A DNA stretch of 64,000 nt from Candidatus Omnitrophota bacterium. Its GTDB lineage: Bacteria > Hinthialibacterota > Hinthialibacteria > Hinthialibacterales > JAKPRU01. Numbering within the stretch: the first letter of the stretch is position 1; each line of letters begins with the position of its first letter. Shown piece after piece: positions 28,688-37,258 of the stretch. The DNA is taken from assembly GCA_029570205.1 (NCBI GenBank), contig JAKQSI010000045.1, positions 31,498 through 95,497 on the forward strand. Reading direction: 5' to 3'. The notes beneath the pieces are model-generated. The model did no database searches. It had not been told where the DNA came from and worked only from the letters and a program-made list of their open reading frames with translations. Position numbers and translations under genes: made by a program.

Positions 28688-29418
28688 TATTCCCTGCTCC
28701 TTTTCTTCTGTTTTGCATCCTTATCGGACTGAATGTCCTGTAATCGTTCTTCAACGGATTTGCCGGTCGTAAGATGGCGGCCCGCCTGGGTCAATTCAAG
28801 CAGAAATCCTTCTTTGAAAGAGGCCGATGATCCTCCCGGAGATTCAACCCGCGTCCGATCCCGGCAGATCAAGGCACGGTAATCGGGAAAGAAAGAGACC
28901 TCACCGGAAGTACTCAGGATCCGTGGTTGCCCCGATTCCTCGAAGTGAATCCGCACATCCGTGGCAAGCCGGATATCGCCGAGTGTACTCGGAAAAAGTT
29001 CCGTCACATCGGGAACATCCGCCAGCCCCGAACCGGCGATCGCCCGACAGATTTCCTCCCCCTCCGTGCCATTGATGATTACTACGGGAGCCACCATTCG
29101 AACTTGAGCTTTTACGGGATCATATTCTGCTTCCCGCGCGTTGACAAAGGTCACGGCATCCCGGCTCCGGTCCTCAAGACGCATATCCCGAAAAACAAAA
29201 TAATACCCAAGAGGCCCCTGTGACTGCGGAAACGGCAATTCTTCTTCACGAACACAAAGGATATAAACAGCCATCAGGAAAAGGCCGCCCCAGAAGCCCA
29301 AGGAGCTCCTAACCCCCCTCTCGCGCCACCAGGGAATCGCTTCGGCAGGTGTTATTTCAACCGGTTTTGTCTCCGGTCGGGTCTGACTGGGTCGTGACGG
29401 CGGTGCATCCACATCCAT
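28687..29418 (-). CDS. LptC-like LPS export protein
   Basis: The predicted product has a short cytoplasmic lead, one membrane helix (GFWGGLFLMAVYILCV) and a periplasmic beta-rich domain. Position between a lipid A acyltransferase and an LptA-like gene, single-pass topology and length (~240 aa) all fit LptC, the bitopic partner of LptBFG. Sequence motifs alone are weak. The start is uncertain. The ATG at 29418 overlaps the acyltransferase gene by 67 nt. A TTG a few residues before the helix has a good AGGAG just upstream and is a real alternative. The C-terminus is lysine-rich. Confidence 0.6.
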   Translation of the reverse strand: MDVDAPPSRPSQTRPETKPVEITPAEAIPWWRERGVRSSLGFWGGLFLMAVYILCVREEELPFPQSQGPLGYYFVFRDMRLEDRSRDAVTFVNAREAEYDPVKAQVRMVAPVVIINGTEGEEICRAIAGSGLADVPDVTELFPSTLGDIRLATDVRIHFEESGQPRILSTSGEVSFFPDYRALICRDRTRVESPGGSSASFKEGFLLELTQAGRHLTTGKSVEERLQDIQSDKDAKQKKRSRE

Positions 29419-30287
29419 TGCTCCGGGTATTGTTCGATCACCGCAGAAAGGCGCGCGTTGAGAGAGCCAAGAATCCGTTCCATGTAGTTCTCCCATTCGG
29501 GTCCGGACCGGACGGCAAGAGGATCGACCCGCAAAGCCGGGTGAAAAACGAACCGATACGCCCACGGGCGGGTCCGAACGGAATAGGCAAAAACAACGCC
29601 TGCGCCTGTATGGGCCGCCAGAACCGCCGGTCCGATCAGAGTATAAGCAGGTCTACCCAGGAATTCCACCCAGCGGCCCTCACCCTCCGTACGGACATCG
29701 ATCAGCAAGGCAAGCACATCCCCGCGACGCAACGCCCGCACCATGGACATACCCCCCTCCCCCTTTGTGTAGTGAACATGCAGTCCACACGCATCTCGAT
29801 GACCATCCACAATCTTCCGGTAAATCGGGTCACGAATCGGACGGGCTACAACATGGACGGAATACCCATGGCGTGCGAAATAAGCCGCCATCAACTCCCA
29901 GTTCCCGATATGACCTGTCAAAAGCAGGCATCCCCGGCCCTGCTCCAATACTTTCCGTACGGAATCAAGTCCCTCAATGGAAACGGACAAGCGATTCAGG
30001 AATTTCTCCGGGGACCGCAGAGCCAGGAGTTCCATCACCGAACAAGCGAAATGCTGAAAAACGCCTTTCGCAATTTGCCGAACTTCCCGGCGACTCAGAC
30101 GCTCTCCATAAAACTCTTCAAGATGCTGGATAGCTCGCGCGCGTTCGCGCCGGGAGACGGCATAGGCCAGATATCCCAGCAACCTGCCGAGACAATAGGT
30201 ACAGCGTATGGGAATTGCCCGGAGGCAGTAAGTCAAGACGAGAACGGAATACGCGACCAGCGGTCGCCGGATCTCTTTCCAACGCAC
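29352..30287 (-). CDS. lipid A biosynthesis acyltransferase (LpxL/HtrB family)
   Basis: A 311-residue protein with an N-terminal membrane helix region and the family's catalytic HX4E motif in LLLTGHIGNWELMAAYF. Downstream motifs are VVARPIRDP and RGDVLALLIDVRTEG, the latter at the place of the usual DQ-containing motif. It adds secondary acyl chains from acyl-ACP to lipid A precursors at the inner membrane. The start is GTG with AAGGTG upstream. It is the first gene of the LPS run (acyltransferase, LptC-like, LptA-like). Two palindromic repeats separate it from pyrG. Confidence 0.88.
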   Translation of the reverse strand: MRWKEIRRPLVAYSVLVLTYCLRAIPIRCTYCLGRLLGYLAYAVSRRERARAIQHLEEFYGERLSRREVRQIAKGVFQHFACSVMELLALRSPEKFLNRLSVSIEGLDSVRKVLEQGRGCLLLTGHIGNWELMAAYFARHGYSVHVVARPIRDPIYRKIVDGHRDACGLHVHYTKGEGGMSMVRALRRGDVLALLIDVRTEGEGRWVEFLGRPAYTLIGPAVLAAHTGAGVVFAYSVRTRPWAYRFVFHPALRVDPLAVRSGPEWENYMERILGSLNARLSAVIEQYPEQWMWMHRRHDPVRPDRRQNRLK

Positions 30288-30295
30288 GGTTCACC

Positions 30296-30360
30296 TTGGA
30301 GTGCGGGAGCGCCAGCTCCCGCCTTTTCTTTGGAGTGCGGGAGCGCCAGCTCCCGCCTTT
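30296..30360. repeat. two tandem copies of a 34-bp palindromic unit
   Basis: Two identical 31-bp copies lie at 30296-30326 and 30330-30360. Each contains a perfect 8-bp hairpin GCGGGAGC-GCCA-GCTCCCGC followed by CTTT. They lie between the acyltransferase and pyrG, both on the minus strand. The pyrimidine run follows the hairpin only on the plus strand, so they are not ordinary terminators for pyrG. They look like a dispersed REP-type element. Confidence 0.85.
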
Positions 30361-30372
30361 CTCGCTCCCGAA

Positions 30373-31992
30373 TTACCCCCTCATTTTCAGCGCCGCACCA
30401 ACCAGCCCGGCAAAAAGCGGATGCGGACGCCATGGTCTCGATTTCAGCTCCGGATGGAATTGACACGCCACAAACCAGGGATGATCTTTCAGCTCAATAA
30501 TCTCGACGAGCGTGTTGTCGGGAGAAGTTCCCGAAATAATCATACCCAGGGATTCAAACTGTTCACGATAATCCGCATTAAATTCCCAGCGATGACGGTG
30601 GCGCTCGCTGATATTCCACGACTTGTAAGCAGAATACGCGAGGGTTTTCGGCTTCAAAACGCAAGGATACGCCCCCAACCGCATCGTGCCGCCCTTATCG
30701 ACCACGGAACGTTGCTCATTCAGCAGACTGATTACCGGATAAGGCGTTCTCGGATCAAATTCCGTGCTGGAGGCTCCTTCCAGACCGGCGACATTCCGGG
30801 CGAACTCGATCACACTGCACTGCATCCCCAGGCAGATTCCGAGAAACGGTATTTTGTTCTCGCGAGCGTACCGGATTGTGTCGATTTTGCCCTCAATGCC
30901 CCGCTTGCCGAACCCCCACGGGACCAGAATGCCGTGAACCCCTTGCAACAGCGCGGCCGGTCCCTGTTTTTCCACGGCTTCGGCGTGAACTTTGATGATA
31001 TTCACGCGACAGTTGTGCCGGATGCCACCATGGGCCAGCGCATCGTAAATAGACCGGTAGGCATCCTGAAGGTTGATATATTTCCCGACAACGGCGATAT
31101 TCACTTCCCCACGCCGGGGATTCTTAATTATGTTGACCATGCGCCGCCAGCTCTGCAAGTTCGGGCGATCTTTCCCCCGCAGCCCGAAATGATCCACAAC
31201 CAGCGCATCCAAACCTTCTTCATGATACATGAGCGGGATTTCATAAATGGTGCTTTCGATATCCCGCGCACAGATCACGGAATCGGGGGAGAGGTTGCAG
31301 TACAGGCCGATTTTCTCCTTCATTTCCCTGGAAAGCGGCCCGGAGGACCGACACAGGAGAATGTCCGGCTGAATACCGATTTCGCGGAGTTTTCCGACAC
31401 TGTGCTGAGTCGGCTTGGTCTTATACTCGCCGGCCACCACGATATGCGGTACCAGGGTGAGATGAATATACATGGTGAAACGTTTGCCGCGCTCCCATGC
31501 AATCTGCCGGATCGCCTCCAGGAACGGATACCCCTCGATATCGCCGACCGTGCCGCCGATCTCCACAATCTGGACATCGGCCCCCACGGAATCAGCCAGC
31601 CCCTGAATCCGACTTTTAATCTCATCGGTAATATGCGGAATCATCTGGACCGTTTTCCCCAGGTATCCGCCGCGACGTTCCCGCGCAATAACGGCCTCGT
31701 AAATCTGGCCGGTGGACACACTGCTGGCGCGACCGACGTAGCTATTGGTGAAACGCTCGTAATGCCCCAGATCAAGGTCGGTCTCTGCCCCGTCATCGGT
31801 AACATAGACCTCCCCGTGCTGATACGGACTCATGGTGCCGGGGTCTACGTTGATATAGGGGTCCAGTTTCTGAAGAACGACCTTGATGTCCCGGGCTTCG
31901 AGAAGACAGCCGAGAGAGGCACACGCGACTCCTTTTCCGAGAGATGAACAAACCCCACCCGTAACGAAGATGAATTTTGTGTCGATGGCCAT
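30373..31992 (-). CDS. pyrG: CTP synthase
   Basis: The product (539 aa) has the usual length of PyrG, which aminates UTP to CTP using glutamine and ATP. The synthetase domain begins [16 protein letters not shown] and continues with the family motifs [19 protein letters not shown] and GTVGDIEG. The glutaminase domain has the nucleophile Cys in [11 protein letters not shown] and the His/Glu of [11 protein letters not shown]. The start is the ATG at 31992 (GAGGGAA upstream). A reading starting at 32139 would add 49 residues not seen in the family. It is convenient for CMP-sugar production, but this is a housekeeping gene. Confidence 0.98.
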   Translation of the reverse strand: MAIDTKFIFVTGGVCSSLGKGVACASLGCLLEARDIKVVLQKLDPYINVDPGTMSPYQHGEVYVTDDGAETDLDLGHYERFTNSYVGRASSVSTGQIYEAVIARERRGGYLGKTVQMIPHITDEIKSRIQGLADSVGADVQIVEIGGTVGDIEGYPFLEAIRQIAWERGKRFTMYIHLTLVPHIVVAGEYKTKPTQHSVGKLREIGIQPDILLCRSSGPLSREMKEKIGLYCNLSPDSVICARDIESTIYEIPLMYHEEGLDALVVDHFGLRGKDRPNLQSWRRMVNIIKNPRRGEVNIAVVGKYINLQDAYRSIYDALAHGGIRHNCRVNIIKVHAEAVEKQGPAALLQGVHGILVPWGFGKRGIEGKIDTIRYARENKIPFLGICLGMQCSVIEFARNVAGLEGASSTEFDPRTPYPVISLLNEQRSVVDKGGTMRLGAYPCVLKPKTLAYSAYKSWNISERHRHRWEFNADYREQFESLGMIISGTSPDNTLVEIIELKDHPWFVACQFHPELKSRPWRPHPLFAGLVGAALKMRG

Positions 31993-32239
31993 TTCCCTCA
32001 ACCTTTGAGCGCTCTTATGGCGCAGATCTTCGCCTGCCCGTAAATCCATTCCTCGAGGAATGTCCGATTGAAACCGAGAACCGTGGAAGAAAACTTCAGG
32101 TCGGGATTCTACAGTACGAGATACCGGAACGTATGTCAAGAAAAAAGAGATTCCCTTTTCCCAAAAATTGTGGATCGACGATCTGGAGAACCGGGATCAT
32201 TTCGGTATCATACCTGGAGCCAATGGGATGGGAGTCATC

Positions 32240-32683
32240 ATGGAGACTTACCGATTCACCTGCCCTCGGTGCAGGACTGCTTTCCGAAAGGAAGGCTCAC
32301 TACCGCATGAGCGCTGGAACCTGCTTGCGGTCGTTGTGACCCTGGGCCTTTGGCTTCCGATCTGGGCAGTCGCGCAATGGTGGCGAATTTTCAATTTGTC
32401 TCGATGCCCGGAATGTAACCGCAGATCCTGGAAGGTATTAGTGCCGTTTCTGGTGGTTCTGCTGGTGACCATAGACGTTCTGGGGTCCTATTTCTATCTT
32501 TCGATGATCGTGCCGGACCGGATCGCAGAACGGACCGCCGATCCCAATCCGCTCAATCGGCGCGAAAATGCTCTTCTCTATTTAAGCGTTCTGACGCCCC
32601 AATATGGGCCGTTTGTGCTGATCGGCTGGTTCCTGATTTTTTCGGTCGTCCTGCTCATGCTCCCGAACCGGTATCGGGTATAG
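32240..32683 (+). CDS. small membrane protein with zinc-ribbon cysteines
   Basis: A 147-residue protein. An N-terminal CPRC pair and, after one membrane helix (LLAVVVTLGLWLPIWAVAQWW), a CPEC pair could together bind zinc on the cytoplasmic side. Two further helices follow (VLVPFLVVLLVTIDVLGSYF and FVLIGWFLIFSVVLLML). Family not recognised beyond zinc-ribbon membrane protein. GGGAG lies ~7 nt before the ATG at 32240. It is transcribed divergently from pyrG across a 247-bp gap. Confidence 0.7.
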   Translation: METYRFTCPRCRTAFRKEGSLPHERWNLLAVVVTLGLWLPIWAVAQWWRIFNLSRCPECNRRSWKVLVPFLVVLLVTIDVLGSYFYLSMIVPDRIAERTADPNPLNRRENALLYLSVLTPQYGPFVLIGWFLIFSVVLLMLPNRYRV

Positions 32684-32775
32684 CGACGGCGAAATCGTAA
32701 GCGCAATCCATGAATTGCTCTTGCCCGGCAAGATGCTCAGGGTGAAGGCAGCAAAAAAAGGAATCGAGGTAACGG

Positions 32776-33726
32776 ATGGCAAGGATCATGATAACGGGTG
32801 GGGCGGGATTTATCGGATCAAATCTCGCCACAAGACTGCTGGAACTGGGGCACGGGGTGACGATAGTAGACAATTTCGCCACAGGCCGACGGGAAAACCT
32901 TGACCCAATTCGGGACCGCGTGGACCTGCATGAGGTCGATATTCGAAACTATGAAGAGATGTGTTGTGCCATGGAGGATGTGGAATACGTGTTCCATGAG
33001 GGGGCATTGCCTTCTGTGCCCCGTTCCGTGGAGAAGCCGTTGGAAAGCCATGATGTGAACGCCACCGGGACTCTGACAGTGCTTCTGGCCGCGAAAAACG
33101 CGGGTGTGCGCCGGTTAATTTATGCCGCATCTTCCTCAGCTTATGGGGATGTTGAGGTCTCTAAAAAACATGAAGCGCTTGCTCCCAGGCCGGTTTCGCC
33201 TTACGGAGCGGCGAAACTGATGGGGGAGTATTATTGCCAGGTGTTCCACAGGGTGTATGGCCTGGAAACGGTCTGCCTGCGGTATTTCAACGTGTTCGGT
33301 CCGCGTCAGAATCCCAATTCACCTTACACAGGGGTGATGGCAATTTTCATTCCCCTGATGCTGCGCGGGGAACGTCCCCGGATTTTCGGCGACGGGTCTG
33401 CCACACGGGACTACACGTATATCGATAACGTGGTGGAGGCCAACATTCTGGCGATGACTGCTCCGGAGGCGCCGGGAGAAGTCCTCAATGCTTCGTGTGG
33501 CGGAAGCGTGTCGGTGTTGGAGGTAGTCCGGCTGCTGAATAGAATCCTTGGAACCTCCATTGAACCGGAGTTTCTTCCGCCGCGAAAAGGAGACATCCTG
33601 CATTCCTGCGCCGATATCTCCAAGGCAGGAAAAATCCTGGGATTCGAGCCGAAGGTTTCGGTTGAAGAGGGATTACGCCGGACCGTGGAATGGTACCGAC
33701 AGGAATTGGGGATACAGAGTTTTTAA
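32776..33726 (+). CDS. NAD-dependent nucleotide-sugar epimerase/dehydratase (GalE-like extended SDR)
   Basis: A 316-residue extended SDR. It has the Rossmann motif TGGAGFIGSNLA, an acidic residue after strand 2 (IVDNFATGRREN) for NAD, the catalytic Ser region ASSSAYGD, YGAAK (Tyr and Lys of YxxxK) and the substrate-side motif RYFNVFGPRQNPNSPY. Closest in style to UDP-glucose/UDP-GlcNAc 4-epimerases (GalE/WbpP). It lacks the features expected of PseB-type dehydratases, so it does not obviously fill the gap in the nonulosonate pathway downstream. GAGG precedes the ATG. Confidence 0.92.
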   Translation: MARIMITGGAGFIGSNLATRLLELGHGVTIVDNFATGRRENLDPIRDRVDLHEVDIRNYEEMCCAMEDVEYVFHEGALPSVPRSVEKPLESHDVNATGTLTVLLAAKNAGVRRLIYAASSSAYGDVEVSKKHEALAPRPVSPYGAAKLMGEYYCQVFHRVYGLETVCLRYFNVFGPRQNPNSPYTGVMAIFIPLMLRGERPRIFGDGSATRDYTYIDNVVEANILAMTAPEAPGEVLNASCGGSVSVLEVVRLLNRILGTSIEPEFLPPRKGDILHSCADISKAGKILGFEPKVSVEEGLRRTVEWYRQELGIQSF

Positions 33727-33737
33727 CCCCACCCCAA

Positions 33738-33759
33738 CCCTCCCCGTCAACGGGGAGGG
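33738..33759. repeat. palindromic repeat in convergent intergenic gap
   Basis: Perfect 9-bp stem CCCTCCCCG-TCAA-CGGGGAGGG, with flanking inverted polyC/polyG text extending to about 33800. No T-run follows on either strand. It lies between the epimerase gene (plus) and the FliG-N-like gene (minus). Probably a REP-like element, perhaps able to act as a weak bidirectional terminator. Confidence 0.7.
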
Positions 33760-33809
33760 AGAATCTTCCCCCGTTTACGGAGGAATTTGAGGGGGGGTAG
33801 AAAACAATT

Positions 33810-34193
33810 TTACTTCCTGTAAAACAACGTCCTCGGATCAAGGTACATGAGAATCCGAGTCAGCGTAGATCGGTTCAACAGAGATTTCTTTCGCTCTTCC
33901 TGCATCTGTGAAAACCATTCTTCAAGATCGCGCTCCGCAACAGGGATTAATAATACGGGATCTGCGCAGAGTTCCGAGATTGTTCGGCGCAGTTCATCTT
34001 GCGGCAGGCTGCAAATCCGAGTCAGTGCCTCATCAACACGGGATCGCTCCTGATCCGTAAACGTGGAAAAAACCTTCTGCCTGGTATCGGCATCCAACAG
34101 CAAAACCAACGCGGCGGCTTTCTCTTCGGGAGACAGAGACATGGATCGGGGTCCTTCGTGTTCAATGATAAGGCCGTTTGACAGTGAGGACAT
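33810..34193 (-). CDS. small protein resembling half of a FliG N-terminal domain
   Basis: About 127 residues, helical and charged. The stretch SPEEKAAALVLLLDADTRQK followed by VFSTFTDQERSRVDEAL resembles the FliG N-domain pattern (xxxKAAxLLxxLxxxxxxxVxxxLxxxExxxL), in which two such units usually occur. There are no membrane segments. It could be a FliG-related adaptor or a chance resemblance. The start is uncertain: ATG at 34193, or ATG at 34142 with a better GAAGGA upstream that would remove 17 residues. No other flagellar gene is adjacent, and it points away from the DUF362 gene. Confidence 0.5.
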   Translation of the reverse strand: MSSLSNGLIIEHEGPRSMSLSPEEKAAALVLLLDADTRQKVFSTFTDQERSRVDEALTRICSLPQDELRRTISELCADPVLLIPVAERDLEEWFSQMQEERKKSLLNRSTLTRILMYLDPRTLFYRK

Positions 34194-34304
34194 AGTGGAC
34201 AAGAACCCCCTTTATCCGGCTCCATTGCATCAAGATCGATGGTCGATATACTTAAAAAAAACCTCTCTTCATTCAGCAGAAAACAATCCCCCGGAGGATA
34301 TTCG

Positions 34305-35276
34305 ATGTCTGTTGCCATAAATCGTCGGCTATTTCTTGAAACCGCCGCATTGGGCCTGTTGGCGGCATGTGGGGATAACAAAGGTGCTTCCGTTGCGCAA
34401 ACCGAGCCAAGCGCTACTGCCTCTGTCGATCCGTCCACTTTGCCCAAACTCTCTATCGTCACTTGGCAAACTCCCCAGGAAGATAAAGAGGCCATCCGCG
34501 AGGAGGCACGTCGTCTGACCACCGAGGCAGTCAACGCACTGGGGGGCATGAGCCGATTCATTTCCAAAGGAGATGTGGTATTCATCAAACCAAATATCGG
34601 CTGGGATCGCCGCCCGGAGCAGGCAGCGAACACGAACCCGGATGTTGTCGCAACCCTCGTGAAACTCTGTTATGAGGCCGGCGCACGCAAGGTTCGTATA
34701 TCCGATCTCACCTGCATGGACGAACAACGAACCTTCGCGCGAAGCGGTATTCAGGAAGCGGCCAAGGCGGAAGGCGCAGAGGTGTTTTTCCTGGACAGGC
34801 GCAAGTTTAAAGAAATGAACCTCGGCGGCAAGACTCTGCCCACCTGGCCCATCTATACGGAATTTGTGGAGTGTGACAAGCGGATCAATGTCCCCATTGC
34901 GAAAACTCACAACCATGCTCTTCTGACCCTGTCTATCAAGAACCTGATGGGAATGATGGGCGATCCGCGGAATCAGCTTCATCAGAATCTGGGTCCCGCA
35001 TTGGCAGATGTCGCGGCGTTCCTGAAAACCGACCTGATCGTCCTGGATGCCATTCGGATTCTGAAACGCAATGGCCCGACCGGTGGCGATCCAAAGGACG
35101 TAGAGCGAAAAGATACCATCGTGGCCGGTATGGACCCCGTCGCAATAGACGCTTTCGGGGCAACCCTGTTTGACCTGAAACCGGAAGATCTCTCTACTGT
35201 AACGGAATCGGAAAAACGGGGAGTCGGCACGAAGGATTATGAGAGTCTGAAACCCATCAGGCTGAGCATTTCCTGA
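34305..35276 (+). CDS. DUF362 domain protein, Tat-exported (possibly lipoprotein)
   Basis: About 323 residues. The twin-arginine signal INRRLFLETAALGLLAAC ends in a lipobox-like LAAC. The DUF362 core is recognisable by VFIKPNIGW, VATLVKLCYEAGARKVRISD, the region from KRINVPIAKTHN to LSIKNLMGMMGDPRNQLH, and GMDPVAIDAFG. DUF362 proteins often co-occur with or are fused to 4Fe-4S ferredoxins, and their reaction is unknown. GGAGG lies 8 nt before the ATG at 34305. The next gene, a polyferredoxin membrane protein, starts 62 nt later, forming a three-gene redox unit. Confidence 0.87.
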   Translation: MSVAINRRLFLETAALGLLAACGDNKGASVAQTEPSATASVDPSTLPKLSIVTWQTPQEDKEAIREEARRLTTEAVNALGGMSRFISKGDVVFIKPNIGWDRRPEQAANTNPDVVATLVKLCYEAGARKVRISDLTCMDEQRTFARSGIQEAAKAEGAEVFFLDRRKFKEMNLGGKTLPTWPIYTEFVECDKRINVPIAKTHNHALLTLSIKNLMGMMGDPRNQLHQNLGPALADVAAFLKTDLIVLDAIRILKRNGPTGGDPKDVERKDTIVAGMDPVAIDAFGATLFDLKPEDLSTVTESEKRGVGTKDYESLKPIRLSIS

Positions 35277-35337
35277 TATCCGGTTTATCTGTTATCATCA
35301 TCATTTATTAACTTTTGAATTCCTTTGAAGATACGCC

Positions 35338-36333
35338 ATGGTTTTGATCTATTTTCGCCGCCTGGTCCAGTTTTTGTTTTTCGCTCTCTTTGTGCTGATC
35401 TTTCTTCGGACGACATTGCACGGTGAAAACGATACGGAGCCGTGGGCGACATTTTTCTTCGATATCGACCCGTTGGTGTTGCTGTCAACCTGGCTGGCAT
35501 CGGCGTCCGTTCTCCCAAAAATGTTCCTGGCTTTGATTGTGGTTGGGGTTACCCTGTTATTCGGTCGGGTATTTTGCGGGTGGGTGTGCCCACTCGGGAC
35601 TCTGTTCAACTTCATCAGCGTGTGCCGGAAAGCCCGCCCGGCACACTGGATTCAAACAGGGACCTGGAATCGCGGACAGAAAGCAAAATACCTGCTCCTG
35701 ATCGGGTTGCTGGTATGCTCCTTGTGCGGGTTGCATCTCGTCGGGATTTTTGATCCTCTTCCATTCTTATATCGGACTTTCGCGACAAGCATCTATCCGG
35801 CATTCAACTGGGGAGCGGATGCGCTGTTTACCTGGTTGTATGAGACCGATTTCGGAATCGGGCCGGCGCGAGTGACCGTGGTTTCGGAGCCGATCTATTC
35901 ATTTCTTCGCGCTTATGTGTTGCCGCCAAACCCGAAACCATACAGCGGCGGTGTGCTGATCGGACTTCTATTTATCCTCGTCGCGATTCTCGCGCTGATG
36001 CGTTTCCGGTTCTGGTGCCGGTATATCTGCCCGCTGGGGGCGCTGCTGGGCCTTTGCTCGAAGACTTCCCGGCTGGATCTGCACAACAATGTTGAGAAAT
36101 GCGATCACTGCAAATTGTGTGTCGCATATTGCCACGGGGCCTGCGATCCTCATCTTGCAGACGAGTGGAAAAAGGATGAATGCCTGCTCTGTTTCAACTG
36201 CCGAAAGCAATGTCCGAACGGGGCGATCAGTTTTCGGTGGTCATGGTTCGGGCGGTCCATGGAAATCATTCACCCTTTGCCGTCCAAAAAATCGAAACGA
36301 ATCAACGAAAATGAACAAGAATCCGAAGAATAA
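35338..36333 (+). CDS. NapH/NosR-like membrane 4Fe-4S protein
   Basis: A 331-residue integral membrane protein with about five helices. It has two cysteine motifs at membrane boundaries (FCGWVCPLGTL and YICPLGALLG) and a C-terminal pair of 4Fe-4S sites (CDHCKLCVAYC, then CLLCFNCRKQC). This is the NapH/NosR/RdxA layout, which passes quinol electrons to periplasmic partners. Partners here are the DUF362 protein upstream and the ferredoxin downstream, whose start overlaps this gene by 23 nt. No nitrate or nitrous oxide reductase is near, so the pathway is unknown. Confidence 0.9.
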   Translation: MVLIYFRRLVQFLFFALFVLIFLRTTLHGENDTEPWATFFFDIDPLVLLSTWLASASVLPKMFLALIVVGVTLLFGRVFCGWVCPLGTLFNFISVCRKARPAHWIQTGTWNRGQKAKYLLLIGLLVCSLCGLHLVGIFDPLPFLYRTFATSIYPAFNWGADALFTWLYETDFGIGPARVTVVSEPIYSFLRAYVLPPNPKPYSGGVLIGLLFILVAILALMRFRFWCRYICPLGALLGLCSKTSRLDLHNNVEKCDHCKLCVAYCHGACDPHLADEWKKDECLLCFNCRKQCPNGAISFRWSWFGRSMEIIHPLPSKKSKRINENEQESEE

Positions 36334-37051
36334 ATCCAAGACAGCGCTCGGAAGGCGTGCCGTGCTGACCGCGATGGGAACCGGTGTGGCGGCAACCGCG
36401 CTGCTCAAAGTCTCCCCCGTTGCGCAGGGCAAGACTTACAATCCCGCTCTGATCCGTCCCCCCGGATCGCTGCCGGAAAACGAGTTCTTAACCAAGTGCA
36501 TCCGGTGCGGCGAATGTATGAAAGTTTGCCCGACCAATGCGATTCACCCCGCCACATTGCAGGGCAGCCTCGCAGGTCTTTGGACACCGGTCGTCATACC
36601 GGAAATCGGCTATTGCGAATACAATTGCACTTTGTGTGGACAGGTGTGTCCCACAGGTGCGATTCGGAACCTCACGGTTGAGGAACGGCATCCGATCAAG
36701 ATCGGCATTGCCCATGTAGATCGCTCGCGCTGCCTGCCCTGGGCATCCAATAATGAATGTATTGTCTGTGAGGAACACTGCCCCACTCCCACGAAGGCCA
36801 TCTGGCTTCAGGAAGTCACCATTCCAGACCGGTACGGGGAACCGAAAGTTCTTAAACAACCCATCGTTGACCCGGAATTATGTGTGGGATGTGGAATCTG
36901 CGAAAACAAATGCCCAGTGAATGATCCGTCCGCAATCGTCGTGACCAGCGGCGGCGAAACCCGGAACCCGGGGAATCAGTATATACTTAGTCTTTCAGAA
37001 ACAAGGGGAAGGCGGGAACGCAGGCAGCAACGAAGGCGCGGGCAGGCGTAG
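36311..37051 (+). CDS. Tat-exported polyferredoxin (NapG/MauM-like)
   Basis: About 246 residues. The Tat signal (LGRRAVLTAMGTGVAATALL) is followed by four cysteine clusters of the 4Fe-4S type: CIRCGECMKVCP, CEYNCTLCGQVCP, CIVCEEHCP and CVGCGICENKCP. Four clusters with a Tat signal match the NapG/MauM family, the periplasmic partner of NapH-like proteins. The tail is basic (RGRRERRQQRRRG). The ATG at 36311 lies inside the end of the preceding gene, implying coupled translation. A longer reading back to 36089 is a frame shadow. Confidence 0.9.
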   Translation: MNKNPKNKSKTALGRRAVLTAMGTGVAATALLKVSPVAQGKTYNPALIRPPGSLPENEFLTKCIRCGECMKVCPTNAIHPATLQGSLAGLWTPVVIPEIGYCEYNCTLCGQVCPTGAIRNLTVEERHPIKIGIAHVDRSRCLPWASNNECIVCEEHCPTPTKAIWLQEVTIPDRYGEPKVLKQPIVDPELCVGCGICENKCPVNDPSAIVVTSGGETRNPGNQYILSLSETRGRRERRQQRRRGQA

Positions 37052-37106
37052 AATCATGGACAGGCCACCGTGTCTGCCCGACGGATTTCTGCTTGCGCCG
37101 GAAGAA

Positions 37107-37217
37107 GTCCGAACCATGATCCGCATGATTATGGGATGGACAGGATGAGAAAAATCAAAATAATCCGTGAATCGGGTAAATCATGATTCAGACAGTCAAG
37201 TGAATCATAGTTCAGAC
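37107..37217. repeat. dispersed palindromic repeat, copy A
   Basis: The ends form an imperfect inverted repeat: the left end starts GTCCGAACCATGAT and ATCATGATTCAGAC ends at 37193. A second partial right end follows 24 nt later (GTGAATCATAGTTCAGAC ends at 37217). The same architecture and similar core (AAAAATCAA, AATC, TGAATC) recur at 51680-51791. It has no coding capacity and lies just before the nonulosonate plus operon. Confidence 0.75.
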
Positions 37218-37258
37218 TTCCCCCATGCGTCATTCCGGAGAACAGGAACCCCTCAATC

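Noticed and set aside
30296..30360. Repeat hairpins read as terminators of pyrG
   Set aside because: The pyrimidine run follows the hairpins only on the plus strand, while the flanking genes are on the minus strand.
29349..30500. 383-codon plus-strand frame across the acyltransferase and repeats
   Set aside because: Runs through the palindromic repeats and is antisense to a recognised LpxL-family gene.
30301..31947. 548-codon plus-strand open frame opposite pyrG
   Set aside because: The minus strand is unmistakable CTP synthase; this frame is its mirror and begins within the palindromic repeats.
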